Source: Larix sibirica (taxonomy: Eukaryota > Streptophyta > Pinopsida > Pinales > Pinaceae). Taken from it: a stretch of 19,532 nt of DNA. Location of the stretch: contig NWUY0300016258.1 in NCBI GenBank assembly GCA_004151065.3, positions 2,917 through 22,448 on the forward strand, given 5' to 3'. Numbering within the stretch: position 1 is the first letter of the stretch; each line of letters opens with the position of its first letter. The notes beneath the pieces are model-generated. The model made no database searches. It was not told the origin of the DNA and saw nothing but the letters and a program-made list of their open reading frames with translations. The translations under genes and the position numbers were made by a program. Below, piece by piece: positions 8,716-18,800 of this stretch.

Positions 8716-8726
8716 CTCTAATACCA
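8716..8726 (-). promoter_or_regulatory. LTR-retrotransposon primer-binding site (tRNA-iMet type)
   Basis: The minus strand reads TGGTATTAGAG, one mismatch from TGGTATCAGAG, the complement of the plant initiator Met-tRNA 3' end used to prime reverse transcription. The mismatch is C to T. It sits 7 bases inside a TGT...-bounded LTR edge at 8734 and about 75 bases before the gag ATG, which is the expected position. Confidence 0.75.
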
Positions 8727-9319
8727 ATAGATTTGTAAATTAACATGGACATTCCACGAGAAAAATTCATCACAACAGATCTTACATGTGTTTTAAACTC
8801 TTCATTATGCACTTTTTACTTAAGATTAAGATTCAATATTACTAGCTTAGTGCTCAAAATACCAAAATAAGTTGAGGTTGAAATAAAAAAAATCTAAACC
8901 AAAATACCAAACCATCCACACAAAGAACACAATATGCACCCCAGGAAACCTAGTATGTAAAAAACCAACATAAAGGTGAGGATTGTTCCTTGCTCTTTTC
9001 TTTTCATACGTGAAATGCAAATACAAAGAAAGATGAACTCATTATAGAGTTGCCATTACCACTGCGGCATGCATAATTGCTATAGAGTTTTCTGCTTCCT
9101 TTGTTTTGCTACATTATTTCACTCCCTTGTTCTACTCAACTATGGAACAATAATCAATACAATAAGAATGGAACCCCTTCCTTTCCTAGTGGCCCAGTAT
9201 TTAACATGTGTTGATATCCATCTAGGGTTAGGGTTAGATTTTTTCATAGGCCTCAATTCTTTATTCGGGTTAGGGCTTTAGACCCTCTAGAATATTCTTG
9301 AAGGTCCATGCTTGACTAG

Positions 9320-9457
9320 CTCCACATGTGTGAGTAATGTAAGACAATGTGGCATCCACTTGGTAGCATAGTGGTCAATAACATAAGTCTCCATATGTGT
9401 GAGTAATGGAAGTTGATGCGGGTACCACTCAATACCATGGTGGTCAACAACATAGGT
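9320..9457. repeat. 69-bp tandem repeat (two copies)
   Basis: Copies at 9320-9388 and 9389-9457 both begin CTCCAYATGTGTGAGTAATG and end GTGGTCAAYAACATARGT. They are about 75-80 percent alike. The repeat lies within the LTR-like region. Confidence 0.8.
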
Positions 9458-10462
9458 CAACTTGTCAGAGGCATAAATTCCTCATAGTAACTTCAATTGA
9501 GGTGATCATTGCACCATTAGAAAGCACTTGATATGTGGAATAACGTCGTGGGGACAGAGACTACATTTGCAAAATTTTGACCCACAAATTGGGCATTTAA
9601 TGTCTCAAATAGGTCCAAAAGTTTCATGACCCCAAATCAACAAAACAAGATTGCCCTTATAATGGGCCCCACAAGCCATTAGCTCCAAAATTTCCACCTA
9701 CAAAGTACCAAAATAAATGACAAAGTATATAGTGATCTATTTAAGACCATTAAACCAAAATTTACATAGTTAAATGGGTTAGGTACCCTATGGAACATGT
9801 AATAAACTAAGTTTCCTGAAACACTTAAAGCATTAGATAACAAAAAGTAAATCCTTCTCGAAGTCAAAGAGGGAGCGAAGGAGAAAGAGACATGCCTAGT
9901 ATAAGTTCCCAAGGCATTGTTCTTCTCTTTGGTCCTTGAGCTTCAACAAGAGAAGAAATAATCAATGATATGCACTCACTTCAAGACCAACACAAGCTCA
10001 CTTCAAGACTTGCACACAAGCAAACATACAACACCTTACTCTTTCTTTGGAGAGATTAAAAATCTGCAATTAATAAAATACTAAAAGTACACTAAACAAC
10101 CAAAATTATTCTATGCTAAGGAAGCAATATTGATATACATCCATTTAGAAAATGATTTTGGGAAAGGAAAACAATAAGATTCTTATAAAATCAAGCAGTG
10201 CATGAGTACAATTATACCTTTATATGAATGTTGGTAATCTCCAAGCCAACTCCTTCAATAGTTTGTTCCTCTTTGAAATATCTCTTCCAAGCCGAAGGCA
10301 ACAAAGATTCAAAACTCTTATTTTCTCAAGACTTTATATAAAGGGATCAAGGGAGGCTAATAGTTCAAAACAACAACACTCACAACATGGGAAATGGATC
10401 AATCAAGCAACGACATAACCTTGCAAAAGCTAGAAACGATAAACAATAAGGAAGGCGCTTTC

Positions 10463-10469
10463 TTTTATA
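10463..10469 (-). promoter_or_regulatory. Possible LTR TATA box
   Basis: The minus strand reads GGCTATAAAAGAAAGC, a good plant TATA context, oriented toward the gag at 8640. It would drive the LTR only if the LTR extends to about 10.9 kb. A second TATATAAAG-like site is near 10333. Confidence 0.3.
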
Positions 10470-10928
10470 GCCCATTAGAGAGGCAACAAAGCATGGAACT
10501 TAGTAACTTCCTCCATGTGTATGGGTCAGCGAGATCTTGGAGTTGCCACTTCAACTATTTTCGTTATTGAGATTTCTAACATGCATCTTCCTGTAGCCAT
10601 GAACCTTTTTCTTAAATCTATTACATGCCCATGACTTTTTAAGAGACATGCATGGAGGTCCACTGGTATGTAATCACTGCATGTGGTCTTCCCTTTTTTC
10701 AACATCTTTTGTTGGAAATGTGTCAATTTTTACAGTAATGTTTCCTTTGAGGATTTTTGGCAAGTATTGACTTTGGGAAATGGCTTAGGAGTGGATCTCT
10801 TGATGATTTTTCATAAAAATTGTGGTTTCATCATTGATCAATGAAACTATGGATAAGAAGGGAAAAAATGTATACTTGCAAATATTCAAGATCTAACCCA
10901 ATGGGGAGATGCAACCTTTGTTAGCACA

Positions 10929-12189
10929 TCTGTAATACGTGTCCTTCAATCAAGTTGGAATTTGGACTTGATTGACCATGGTCGCAACTAGCTACTAAAA
11001 TTCAATTAAAGGGGTCATTAAATTGAATGTTAGGTCCCATATCCGAGTATGTAGCAGTGACCAACCCAAACTTGATTAATGTAGCATACATTTTCTTAAT
11101 GATAATATAATATTTATGTTTTTATTTTTTTATAATATATTAAAAATCCATTACAATATTCTGGGCATGGAAACCATGTAGTTAAGGTATATGTTAGAAA
11201 TCCTATTAATAAAATTTGAACTTTGGCGACTAGCATTATTGGTTCCTTGTTTTACCAAGTTGGGGGGGGGGAAGGAGAAATTTGACTTTGTTGTAACCAA
11301 CATGAATGATATGCTACTAATTCTTTCTCCGAATGCAAATATAACTTATCATTCTTTTACAATTGTTAATGAGCATGACAAAGTTGAATCTATTACTATA
11401 ATCTTGATGCACAGGAAAGAAGGCATGCTGCTATCCTTGAGTTCATTGGAGATAATAAGGCTTAGCCAACACAATGATGACTTTACTAATGGTCTGGACT
11501 AACAAGGTGAAGAGCATGTAATGTGTTGTCTATTCCTTGAGATTGGTTATTGTTAACATGGAGGAAAATGGATAAAACTATGATGATGACTATGCTATTG
11601 GTGAGGACCAATAAGGTGAAGTACTATTGGCATATCTTGTGTATGATCTAAATGCAAAAATCTTAGGAGTAGAGCAACGCTCAATATTGCTACAACACGA
11701 GAATAAGAAGGTTGCATCTTTTCTAAGAAGAAGGGAAGGTAAAACCCTACTTTGTTGACCTATTGTTATAATAATCATAATCATAATATAATTTTAAGGT
11801 CACATCCAAGCCATACATCAAATTGGTATATGAGATTCCCTTGTTTGTGGGACAAAGAATCCCCTCCACACAACGATTTGACTACTAAAGTCTAAGAAGG
11901 TGTAGATACCCTACCCCCTCTATATATGAACTTGTGACCTCTTAAGAAAAAACACATATTTTTATGTGGATATTTTTACCAAAAAATTAATTTGATAAAC
12001 TTTTTATAAAAAGGCAGTTCTCTAGTACACTTTAAAAATACTGTCTTTTAACACTACATAGAAACATCCTTCGTAACATGACAAAAACACCCCTCATATC
12101 AACTCTTGTTTCGTGACAATGTAAAAGAAACCTTGAAGTTTCATATAATCAATCTTCCCAAAAAGATAAAGCATATATGATGCATATGA
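10929..12189. other. Intergenic spacer with degenerate coding-like repeats
   Basis: No gene was recognised. A 103-codon frame at 11191-11502 (+) contains no known motif. Beyond its stop, the segment about 11479-11515 resembles 11585-11621: both read GATGACT..., GGAC, then AAGGTGAAG, with 30 of 37 positions alike. Both translate to DD(F/Y)...D-stop-GE, as if two copies of a decayed coding repeat were present. A frame at 11585-11750 (YAIGEDQ-stop-GEVLLAYLVYDLNAKILG...) is open apart from that stop. An AT-rich stretch (11101-11155) and a G10 run (near 11263) are also present. Confidence 0.4.
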
Positions 12190-12561
12190 TATAAATTGTG
12201 AAGATTTGTAAGACTCAAGGCCTGCGGCCCACGCATGAATACTTAGCTTCATCTACGAATTTTTCTTCTCCAAAATTCGAAGTCGGATTCATATGAAAGG
12301 TACGCTTGGGTTAAAAAACATGTTAAATATATGGTGATGGGTATGCTTTGGAATGGAAGTAAGATGATTCGTGAGGCCAAAACCAAAATAGGAAGTAGAC
12401 TCGAAACAACAATATATCTCAGAAGTCGATTGAGAAAAAGCCACGCCAACACTGGAAGCACATAGAGTCGCCTAGACTATTTTGGTCTTCGGTAGGTGAG
12501 TTCGTAGGATTATAGAATTTAATCTCTTCTGATCCATCCATCGATCTGTCTGTCCGTCGGT
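12190..12561 (+). promoter_or_regulatory. Putative promoter and 5' UTR of the Bet1-like SNARE gene
   Basis: A TATAAAT lies at 12190-12196. GGCCCA at 12226-12231 is TGGGCC on the other strand, a site II element typical of plant housekeeping promoters. Transcription might start near 12220-12230, leaving a leader of about 340 bases. The leader ends in a pyrimidine-rich run (GATCTGTCTGTCCGTCGG) just before the ATG. Start site and elements are inferred by position only. Confidence 0.35.
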
Positions 12562-13327
12562 ATGGCGAATCCGCAGAGGGGGGCTTTATTCGGCGCAGGG
12601 CCCTTCAGATCAAGGTTGGTACATGCAAACCCCATCTTTTTCGGATGTTAATGAAATGTTTGACGCTGTTGCGTTCCGAATTTGTTCTGATAAGTTTGGT
12701 GGGTTGTTTGATAACAATTCATCTGGGCTGACAACTCTTCCGAGAAAATTCAGTGAGTTGTTTGTTAGGACGAAACAAAACTAGTCAGTTTCTTACTCTT
12801 CTGGCTTGGATTTTTTTTTTGGGGGGGGTTAATTCTGATAATTTTGATGGGTGGGTTGCCTTTTAAGAATTAATTGAAAAACCATTATTGTTTCATCCTT
12901 CTAGGTCGGAAACTGTACAAGTCACTTTGTGGGATTGTGGACAACGAACTAATTAATAGCCAGTGACCCTCATGCGTTAGAATTAGAAACTATCCTGATA
13001 TCTTCGGTCGGTTTGTTTGAAAAGCGGTTCTTCAGAAAATTTTATCCTATTCGGTTGGGACTTGGGACTGATATCCTAGTTGATTCGATCGGTCACATCC
13101 CTATCTTTATGTGCATTTATTGGCAATAAGTCTGTGTAATCAAATAAAATAAAATTCAAATTCAAATTCAAATTCTTAAGACTGGTAGGACTGATGGATG
13201 CAGGGATGGGCTCAGTAGCAGATCGGTTGCACCTCCCGAGCAGTTGCAGTTGAGAGTTGATCCTATACACGGAGATTTGGATGACGAAATTACTGGCCTA
13301 CACCACAAAGTTTCACAGTTGAAATAT
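12562..13327 (+). CDS. Bet1-like (SFT1-type) Qc-SNARE, first two exons
   Basis: Exon 1 is 12562-12614 (MANPQRGALFGAGPFRS plus AG). The intron is 12615-13203 (GTTGGT...ATGCAG). Exon 2 is 13204-13327, ending before the donor GTAAGT. The join restores an Arg codon (AG+G) and gives RDGLSSRSVAPPEQLQLRVD, then PIHGDLDDEITGLHHKVSQL, then KY, 59 codons in all. The stretch RVDPIHGDLDDEITGL...VSQLK is the signature start of the plant Bet1-like SNAREs (Arabidopsis At1g29060 and At4g14600, named SFT12 and SFT11), which act in Golgi membrane fusion. The first heptads of the SNARE helix are here. The rest of the helix, including the central Gln, and the C-terminal membrane anchor (about 70 residues) must lie in later exons not seen in the window. 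The reading frame is intact, so this looks like a functional gene. The ATG is the first in frame and gives the expected short variable N-terminus. Confidence 0.85.
12615..13203 (+). other. Intron 1 of the Bet1-like SNARE gene
   Basis: A 589-bp phase-2 intron with donor AAG/GTTGGT and acceptor GATGCAG/GGATGG. It is T-rich with a T9G8 run near 12812-12828. A short (AAATTC)n repeat lies at 13152-13173. No embedded gene was seen. Confidence 0.8.
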
Positions 13328-14480
13328 GTAAGTCGGTTATATCCATGATGCTTTCTGATTAAGAAAAGGTAGAATTGCAGAATTACCATCCTCGAATTTC
13401 ATGCCATCGTCAGGTATATTGAGGATTTACTACACTTTAGACCTGTTAATTGCATGTGCCATGTAAAATATGTAAGAGATAATGTACTTGTTTGGAATAT
13501 TTTTGTACATTCAACGTGTTTGGAATGATGAGGGATCCTGATAACTTAAGCTATCTAGATGGTTGAGGCGTTGTCCTTCGACCTTGCTTCCAGCATGACT
13601 TTGAAATAGGGGTCTTTATCTTATGCGTACATGATCCCTTTCTGGGCATTGGAGACTCCTTTGGTTGTTGCCACATTCCTTCTCTTGACCATTTAGACTA
13701 AATCTGATTTCTCTATAAGTATGATTTGATATTCAGAAATCTTGGTTTCTGTTAGTCTAGTTGTTGACTATCAGGTCTGGTGAGAATGAGATCAGGCCAG
13801 CCTTCCATCAAGTAATTCTGGAAAGACAGTAAAGAGTTTTTCCTAGACTTCCTCCCCGTTTTGGTTAACTCCTCAGGTCCCATTTCATTGGTGGAGTGCA
13901 TGCTGGTGTTATTCTTCAAGTTCAATTCCACATGGCATAAATCTTAATAAGGTCGAGGCTCTAGTTTGATCAATTCATAATTAAATCTGCTAGGAAATAG
14001 TTGAACTACTGCCCTTGGTGGAGCTGACAATAAGTATTTTGCACCAATAGACCAAACTGACTTTGTCTCTGTATCTTCCAATGGATTTAATGATACCTTC
14101 CTCCGTGTCAAGTGAAGAACCACATCCTCTAGCAGTAAATATGAGACATAGAATCCTGGATTCCACATAAAATGATATGCCTCCTATTGTAATTATCTCA
14201 CTGCTTATGGATATTCTCCAGTTCTATGTTTTAGTTGCTTTGCACTACTATTGTAGCTTGTCTTGTTGCAGGGACATATTTAATGGTCTTATTGCAGGAA
14301 ATTAATATTGATATTAGCAGTTAATCTCATGGATAGCTTTATGAATTACTAAATTGTCATATTTCATATTGCAGATGCCTTATTTGTATTGTTATTAGGA
14401 AACGTAACAACTTAAACATAAATGAATACACACACACAAATGATTTCTCCTTCTAATCAGATTTTCATTCCTTTGAAAGT
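13328..14480 (+). other. Start of long intron 2, no exon recognised
   Basis: The intron starts with a strong GTAAGT donor in phase 0. I searched by eye for the next Bet1-like exon (VAQEI..EAK..ND) and for the hydrophobic tail, and found neither here nor to the window end, so the intron appears to be at least 6.2 kb. A 74-codon minus-strand frame at 13944-14168 (MWNPGFYVSYLLLEDVVLHL...) matches nothing I recognise and may be a transposon relic. Confidence 0.6.
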
Positions 14481-14556
14481 TTGATCAAAGCTTACAAGGC
14501 AACCTCCACGGTCTGCTAAACCAGCAGCTGTACAGTCAACAAAATCACCCTTAAAC

Positions 14557-14775
14557 AGAAGTGTATGGCTTGCGTAAGAGAGAAAAAGTACAGTGGCATG
14601 GTCTGTTCTTTTCTGCCTTTTCTGGACAGCAAATCATTCCTGCTCTCTCCTCAACACAGAAACACACCGTGGCAATAACAAAAGACATTGTACGGCCTGC
14701 TAACTGAAAGTGTATGGCCTGCGCATAAAGGAAAACAGCTGCAGCAGAGGCATGGCCTGTGTACGGCCTTCTTCC
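14557..14775. repeat. Direct repeat pair, 149 bp apart
   Basis: About 14557-14625 and 14705-14775 share AGTGTATGGCYTGCG, then AAA-rich sequence, then GGCATGGYCTGT and TTCTGCC/CTTCTTCC. Both sit in a block (14480-14930) with repeated GTACGGCCTG words, richer in G and C than its surroundings. The block ends in a pyrimidine-rich stretch with AACCCTAATC and AACCCTAGC. This looks like transposon-derived sequence, possibly an LTR, but no boundaries could be fixed. Confidence 0.6.
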
Positions 14776-14930
14776 TCTTGCTGGTTGGTTCTCTTCTCCT
14801 TCGTGATGCACTCTGGCTCTTCTCCTGCCTGCTTCCTCTATTCAATTGAGGTCGACATCTCTATCTCGTCTATCTTTTTGCTTTGCCAAAACCCTAATCT
14901 CTTCAACCCTAGCTGCCACCTATCTCAATC

Positions 14931-15943
14931 TTGAGATATATGGTTAAGATTAAATCATGGTCTAAGTCATTAATGCATTAAATACATTTCATTTAGACCC
15001 CTAAGACTAACTCGACTTCCAAACATTAGACTTTCTCTTTTTCTCAATTACAAAATAGAATTATTTCCCACTTTTCCTAAGTGGTCATTTTACAAATAAT
15101 TAGAGGAAATGAAATAATAGGAAATCAAGCTTAAGACACAACTTGACTTTGCCCCCAAGGTCCTTATCCTGAAGTGGTCCACCAAGTGCCATGTAGATTC
15201 TCAGTCTCCATTATGGGTCCCACTATGCCATCTCATTCTCTGTATCATCCTCGAAATGTCTCAAACCACTCCCTGCATGTTCATACTGAAACCTGTGCAA
15301 GAATTTCCTGGTTGAGCAGTCTCCTTATAAATGCTGTACCTATCTTGAAATTGTAGAATATCGAGAATCTGTAGTTTATTGTAAATTCAGGAATTTCACC
15401 TCACAAGGAGATTTCCTGGATCTAGTCTCTGTGAATTTCAGCCTTAGGTCCGATATGAAATTATTAATTTACAGCAGCGAACAATAAACAATATTTCATT
15501 TCACTTCAACCCAACACACCAGGCAGCTCAAGAGAAAAGATACCTAACATACGCCAACAAGTTCTGGTTCTTAGGGCATACTTTTCCGAGCATAAACCAG
15601 ATCTGAAATGACTTTAATTACTGCAGATTTACAGCAGTAAATCTGCTCTATTATCTTCAAGATATATGTTAAATCTCACACTTTCAGCTCTATGTTATGT
15701 CAAATCATCTTGAACAAGCATCGGAAATTACTTAGTCAAGAAGACAATGCAAGCTGAAATTCAAATCCGCAATTACACAAGTTTTGGACAGCTGGAATTT
15801 TCATACATATATATATAGAAGAATGAAGTACAGGTACATACCACAACTTTATCACAAAGCTGGTAAAATCTCTAGCTCTTCAAATCCTAGCTACTCTAGC
15901 CACCACCAAAGATCTCGAAGAAGCAAGCATCAAGACAAACAAT
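14931..15943. other. Intronic sequence without recognisable gene
   Basis: No coding homology was seen. The only short frames (for example 15174-15356 and 15784-15993 on the plus strand) have no motifs. A perfect hairpin lies at 15623-15646 and an (AT)n run near 15807-15818. Confidence 0.5.
15623..15646. repeat. Perfect 10-bp inverted repeat, 4-base loop
   Basis: GCAGATTTAC (15623-15632) and GTAAATCTGC (15637-15646) are exact reverse complements around AGCA. It could form a hairpin, but there is no T run or other sign of a terminator. Confidence 0.9.
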
Positions 15944-16100
15944 ATATATATAATAAAATTGATTTAAATATTAAGAAATATATGTACTTTTAAATATATA
16001 ACTTATATATATATTTAATATGTAATATTTTATTATTTGTATATAATTAATATTTAAAATTAATAAACTCACAGGTAAATAATAAATATTTTATTATGAA
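15944..16100. repeat. AT-rich low-complexity block
   Basis: About 150 bases composed almost only of A and T, with many TATATA and AATATT words. It separates two differently composed parts of the intron. It may be a matrix-attachment-like or merely low-complexity stretch. Confidence 0.85.
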
Positions 16101-16271
16101 ATAGGGGGCTACACTACACAAACTATGGGGTAGACACTTTGGCCTTCCACATTCGTTACATAACTTTAAAGTTATGGACTAGGGGGAGTACACAAACTAT
16201 TGGTTGGGGGGCAAACTTTAATAATGGAGATATTAGGGGCAAGTTGCTAAGAGCAGCGACCATGGTCTAAT
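16101..16271. other. G-run-rich intronic segment
   Basis: The segment contains CTACACAAACTATGGGG-like words twice (ACACAAACTAT near 16116 and 16191) and several G5-G6 runs. No coding signal was seen. Confidence 0.4.
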
Positions 16272-16367
16272 CCCAGAACTTTGCTGGCAGTGAAGACTTG
16301 GGGAGGGGAATCCTGCGACCCCAGACCTTTGCTGGCAGTGAATACGTGGGGAGGGGAATCCAGCAAC
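16272..16367. repeat. 48-bp tandem repeat (two copies)
   Basis: 16272-16319 and 16320-16367 both read CCCAGAMCTTTGCTGGCAGT, then GAAKACKTGGGGAGGGGAAT and CCWGCRAC. They differ at about five of 48 positions, so the duplication is fairly young compared with the other repeats here. Confidence 0.92.
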
Positions 16368-16432
16368 CTACCACTATCATACCACTATGATATCATCATC
16401 CCTCTAGAATGGCAAGAGCGTTTGTAAACGGG

Positions 16433-16530
16433 CCATTGGATTGGAGGGTGATAGGTATACCTGCATAGGTGTGAATAACTAGTGTTGTTCCTATGAAGCA
16501 TAATTTCTAACTTGTGGAGATGACCATTAA
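16433..16530 (+). repeat. Dispersed repeat, copy A
   Basis: This matches copy B (18527-18622) in the same orientation, about 2.1 kb away. Shared words include ATTTCTAACTTGTGGAGATG, which is nearly identical in B, and GGTAT(A/G)CCTGC. In one frame both give RY(T/A)C(I/L)G...N...YE...FLTCGDD, with stops in copy A, so the ancestor may have been coding. Confidence 0.75.
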
Positions 16531-16639
16531 GCTGACGACAATTGCGAACATTTTTTAAATCTAGGGTCAAATGAAAGATAAATTCAAATTGGATGGTATG
16601 CACAAATCATAGTGAGACAAAGATTAGTGTTTGAGTAGA

Positions 16640-17240
16640 GTTCAACACAAAATTTGGTGCTAAGATGAAGTTCTCAAGACATAAAGGAATTGAAGATCAA
16701 AGACATTGATTGATTTAGCCAAATAGGCATTAAGGGGGAGTCTGTCAGTTAGGTGAAATCAAGTCCGTGGGTGACATTCAAGTGGAGCTCAACTCATGCT
16801 AAGAAGGGAATGTATGGAAGAGTAAAAGTCAACCCAAGAAGCTTCCAAGGCCATGGCGAATTCTTTTAGGCAATAATAGCATGTTTTCTTCAAGAGAAAG
16901 TAACTTCACCTTAATAACATCTCATGTTCTCAAATTAGGAAAGGATTCTCAAGAATCTTTCTAAGTGAAACACTCAACTCAAGAACTCGTAGATAAGGTA
17001 ATGGCTAATATTAGAAGCTTGGAAGATTCCTCCACTCGTGCCCTCGGGCCTCATCCAAAAAAGATAACTTCATAAAGCAACCACTAAGAGAACCCGCTTT
17101 TGATAAACAACCACACTCAAGCCAAGAATAGACAAGTCCATCAAGGTGCATGACTCCTCAAGGAAATATAAGTCAGCTCATGCACAAGATAAGGCTCTTG
17201 GAAGCTTCCTAAGGTGGGTTGCTCCCCCTGTTGGGCAAAT
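16640..17240 (+). mobile_element. Possible LTR-retrotransposon 3' end (polypurine tract and LTR start)
   Basis: CATTAAGGGGGAGTC at about 16729-16742 followed by TGTCAGTTAGG (16743) resembles the polypurine tract plus LTR start of plant Copia elements, where AAGGGGGAGA commonly precedes TGTTGG. A second, inverted-looking CTCCCCC followed by TGTTGGGCAAATATAAC occurs at 17224-17247. No integrase, reverse transcriptase or second LTR was found, so this is motif-level support only. Confidence 0.35.
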
Positions 17241-18526
17241 ATAACACATGACAAATAGAATTGAAGTGTAACTGGAGCAAATTGATGACAAGTCAACTGA
17301 ATAGGATCTCAGTTGAAACAAGTCCACTCAGCTGAAGCTAATTGCACGTAACTCCATCTACCTCATCCTTGATCAAGGTGCACCATTCCATGAGCTCTCC
17401 AAGTGACACATGGCACCCAAAACTGCAGGGAAAAGACAACTGCTGTCTGGTGTGAACTGCTCATCTGGTCAAAAGAACTGAGAACTTGTAATCAAGAAAA
17501 CACAAGGACTAGGTCAAGATAAAAATATGATACATGGGATGTTGGGGTGAACACTGCTTAAAAGTGACATAACCCTGACTATGACCTAAAATTTGACAGT
17601 GTCAGATTTCCACTGTGGCAATGCCTCCAGATTTCCCTCCCATGCTGTACTCAATATTTGGTGTCCAAAGATGTGTTTATCACTAAAAACATCCGTAGGT
17701 TTGACTGGCTTTGAACAAGGCCTAAAACATCTTGGAATTTCACAAAAATGGAGCCATGTGCAGATCTCCCAAAAGGGTGTCCAAATCACCTTTCAGATTT
17801 CAAGAAAGGGAAAATTTCTTTAGGAAATGTTCAAGATGGTGGATCTTGAAAATCTAAAAGTGCCTATTTGAAGACACTCAATACTGGCTGTACCCAAAAC
17901 AGTCATTTGCTGCTTAGAAAGGATCAAGTTTCTAACAATAGAAACTGCTAAAAATAGCTGATTCAAGATTCTGAAAGTGCCCATCTGACTGTCTTAAAGA
18001 TCCATTTCATCTTCCAAAATCTGATACATGAGGGAAAAACCTGCTAAAAATATTTATGGAATCATGAACTGGAAACCGGCGAAAAATAGCACATGTGCTG
18101 CCCCACTGCAGTACTGATCTCTAAATGATCTCCTCAACTCATTCTATACAACTCTGAGAAAGTCTGGCCAGAATAAGGATCTGCAATAATGTATGAAGAT
18201 GGCCAAGGTACTCATGAACCATCAATGCCAAATGGCGAATTCTGTGATGTTGAATTTAGCCCCATATGATGTCCACGAACCGTTGATGCTTGAACCAATC
18301 AAGTCCAACCTGATTCCGAATATAGTTATGAACATGTACCGGGCTTAACATATCTTGTGTTGACAGACTGAAAGCATTAAATTAAAAAAAGATTATTTTC
18401 AACAACAATCTGGTAGTCTGGGCATGTCCAGAGCACTCGAGGACTATAAAAACTATCAAATGCATTTGTTCATTGGAGGTTGATGTTATTTAACTTATTC
18501 TGGAACTTATGTTATTTGCCATTGCA
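17241..18526. other. Intronic sequence without recognisable gene
   Basis: No exon or domain was recognised. The 60-80 codon frames around 17586-17823 on both strands lack motifs. Phrases such as AAAGTGCCYATYTGA (17857, 17974) and CTGCTAAAAATA (17945, 18042) recur, suggesting old internal duplications of a non-coding repeat. Confidence 0.4.
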
Positions 18527-18622
18527 TTGATGCAGGATTGGCAGGTATGCCTGCTTAGGAACGGATAATTGGTGTTTTTATGAAACATATTTTCTAACTT
18601 GTGGAGATGACCTTTAGGCTGA
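18527..18622 (+). repeat. Dispersed repeat, copy B
   Basis: Partner of 16433-16530, about 75 percent alike. The frame RYACLGTDNWCFYETYFLTC, then GDDL, is open until a TAG at 18615, while copy A carries several stops in the same register. It is followed immediately by a SINE-like segment. Confidence 0.75.
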
Positions 18623-18800
18623 TATAGGGGTGGTCAGTGCACCCGCTTAAGAGTCGGAAGACAATTATTACTATTGTGATGAGATAGGTTCAACTCAAGG
18701 TGCAGGTGAAATCACCTACAGAAAAGGGTGAAACTAGTGTATTTTCCACCTATACAGTGGGTGATGCTACTGAGGATAGGCGAAGCCACTAGGAAAAGTG
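18623..18800 (+). mobile_element. Possible tRNA-derived SINE
   Basis: An A-box-like TGGTCAGTGCACC (18631-18643) and a good B-box GGTTCAACTC (18687-18696, consensus GGTTCRANNC) are 56 bases apart from start to start, the layout of an internal RNA polymerase III promoter in tRNA-derived SINEs. A small palindrome AGGTGA-AA-TCACCT follows (18704-18717). The 3' end and target-site duplication were not identified, and the A-box fit is loose. Confidence 0.3.

Larger units (their letters stand above)
8734..10928 (-). mobile_element. LTR-like region of the reverse-strand Gypsy element
   Basis: The inner LTR edge is at 8734 (minus strand ...AATTTACA, then a 7-base spacer, then the primer-binding site). 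The outer edge is unresolved. One candidate is AATTTACA ending at 9766, which would give a 1033-bp LTR with 8-bp inverted ends. The other is near 10928, where the minus strand begins TGTGCTAACAAAGG. The longer option includes a minus-strand TATAAAA (10463-10469) that could be the LTR promoter. No second LTR was found in the window, so length and boundaries are inference. No coding gene was recognised here. Confidence 0.45.

Noticed and set aside
9223-9240. Telomere-like CTAGGGTTAGGGTTAG
   Set aside because: Only two units, and of TTAGGG rather than the usual plant TTTAGGG type; too short for an interstitial telomere.
11191-11502. 103-codon plus-strand frame as a gene
   Set aside because: No recognisable motif, no promoter or splice context, and it begins in an AT-rich area after a G10 run; kept only as part of a degenerate repeat.
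12249-12461. 70-codon hydrophobic minus-strand frame (MLPVLAWLFLNRLLRY...)
   Set aside because: It lies in the leader/promoter of the SNARE gene, has no family resemblance, and its hydrophobicity follows from base composition on the opposite strand.
14286-14326. TTATTGCAG followed by GAAATTAATATTGATATTAG as the missing SNARE exon 3 (QEI-like)
   Set aside because: Only a few residues fit the expected QEI, a TAA follows at once, and no downstream exon continues it.
15623-15646. Hairpin as transcription terminator or small RNA precursor
   Set aside because: A 10-bp stem is far too short for a plant microRNA precursor, and there is no T tract.
17586-17823. Overlapping 67- and 76-codon frames on both strands
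   Set aside because: They mirror each other, lack domains and sit in intronic sequence with recurring non-coding phrases.
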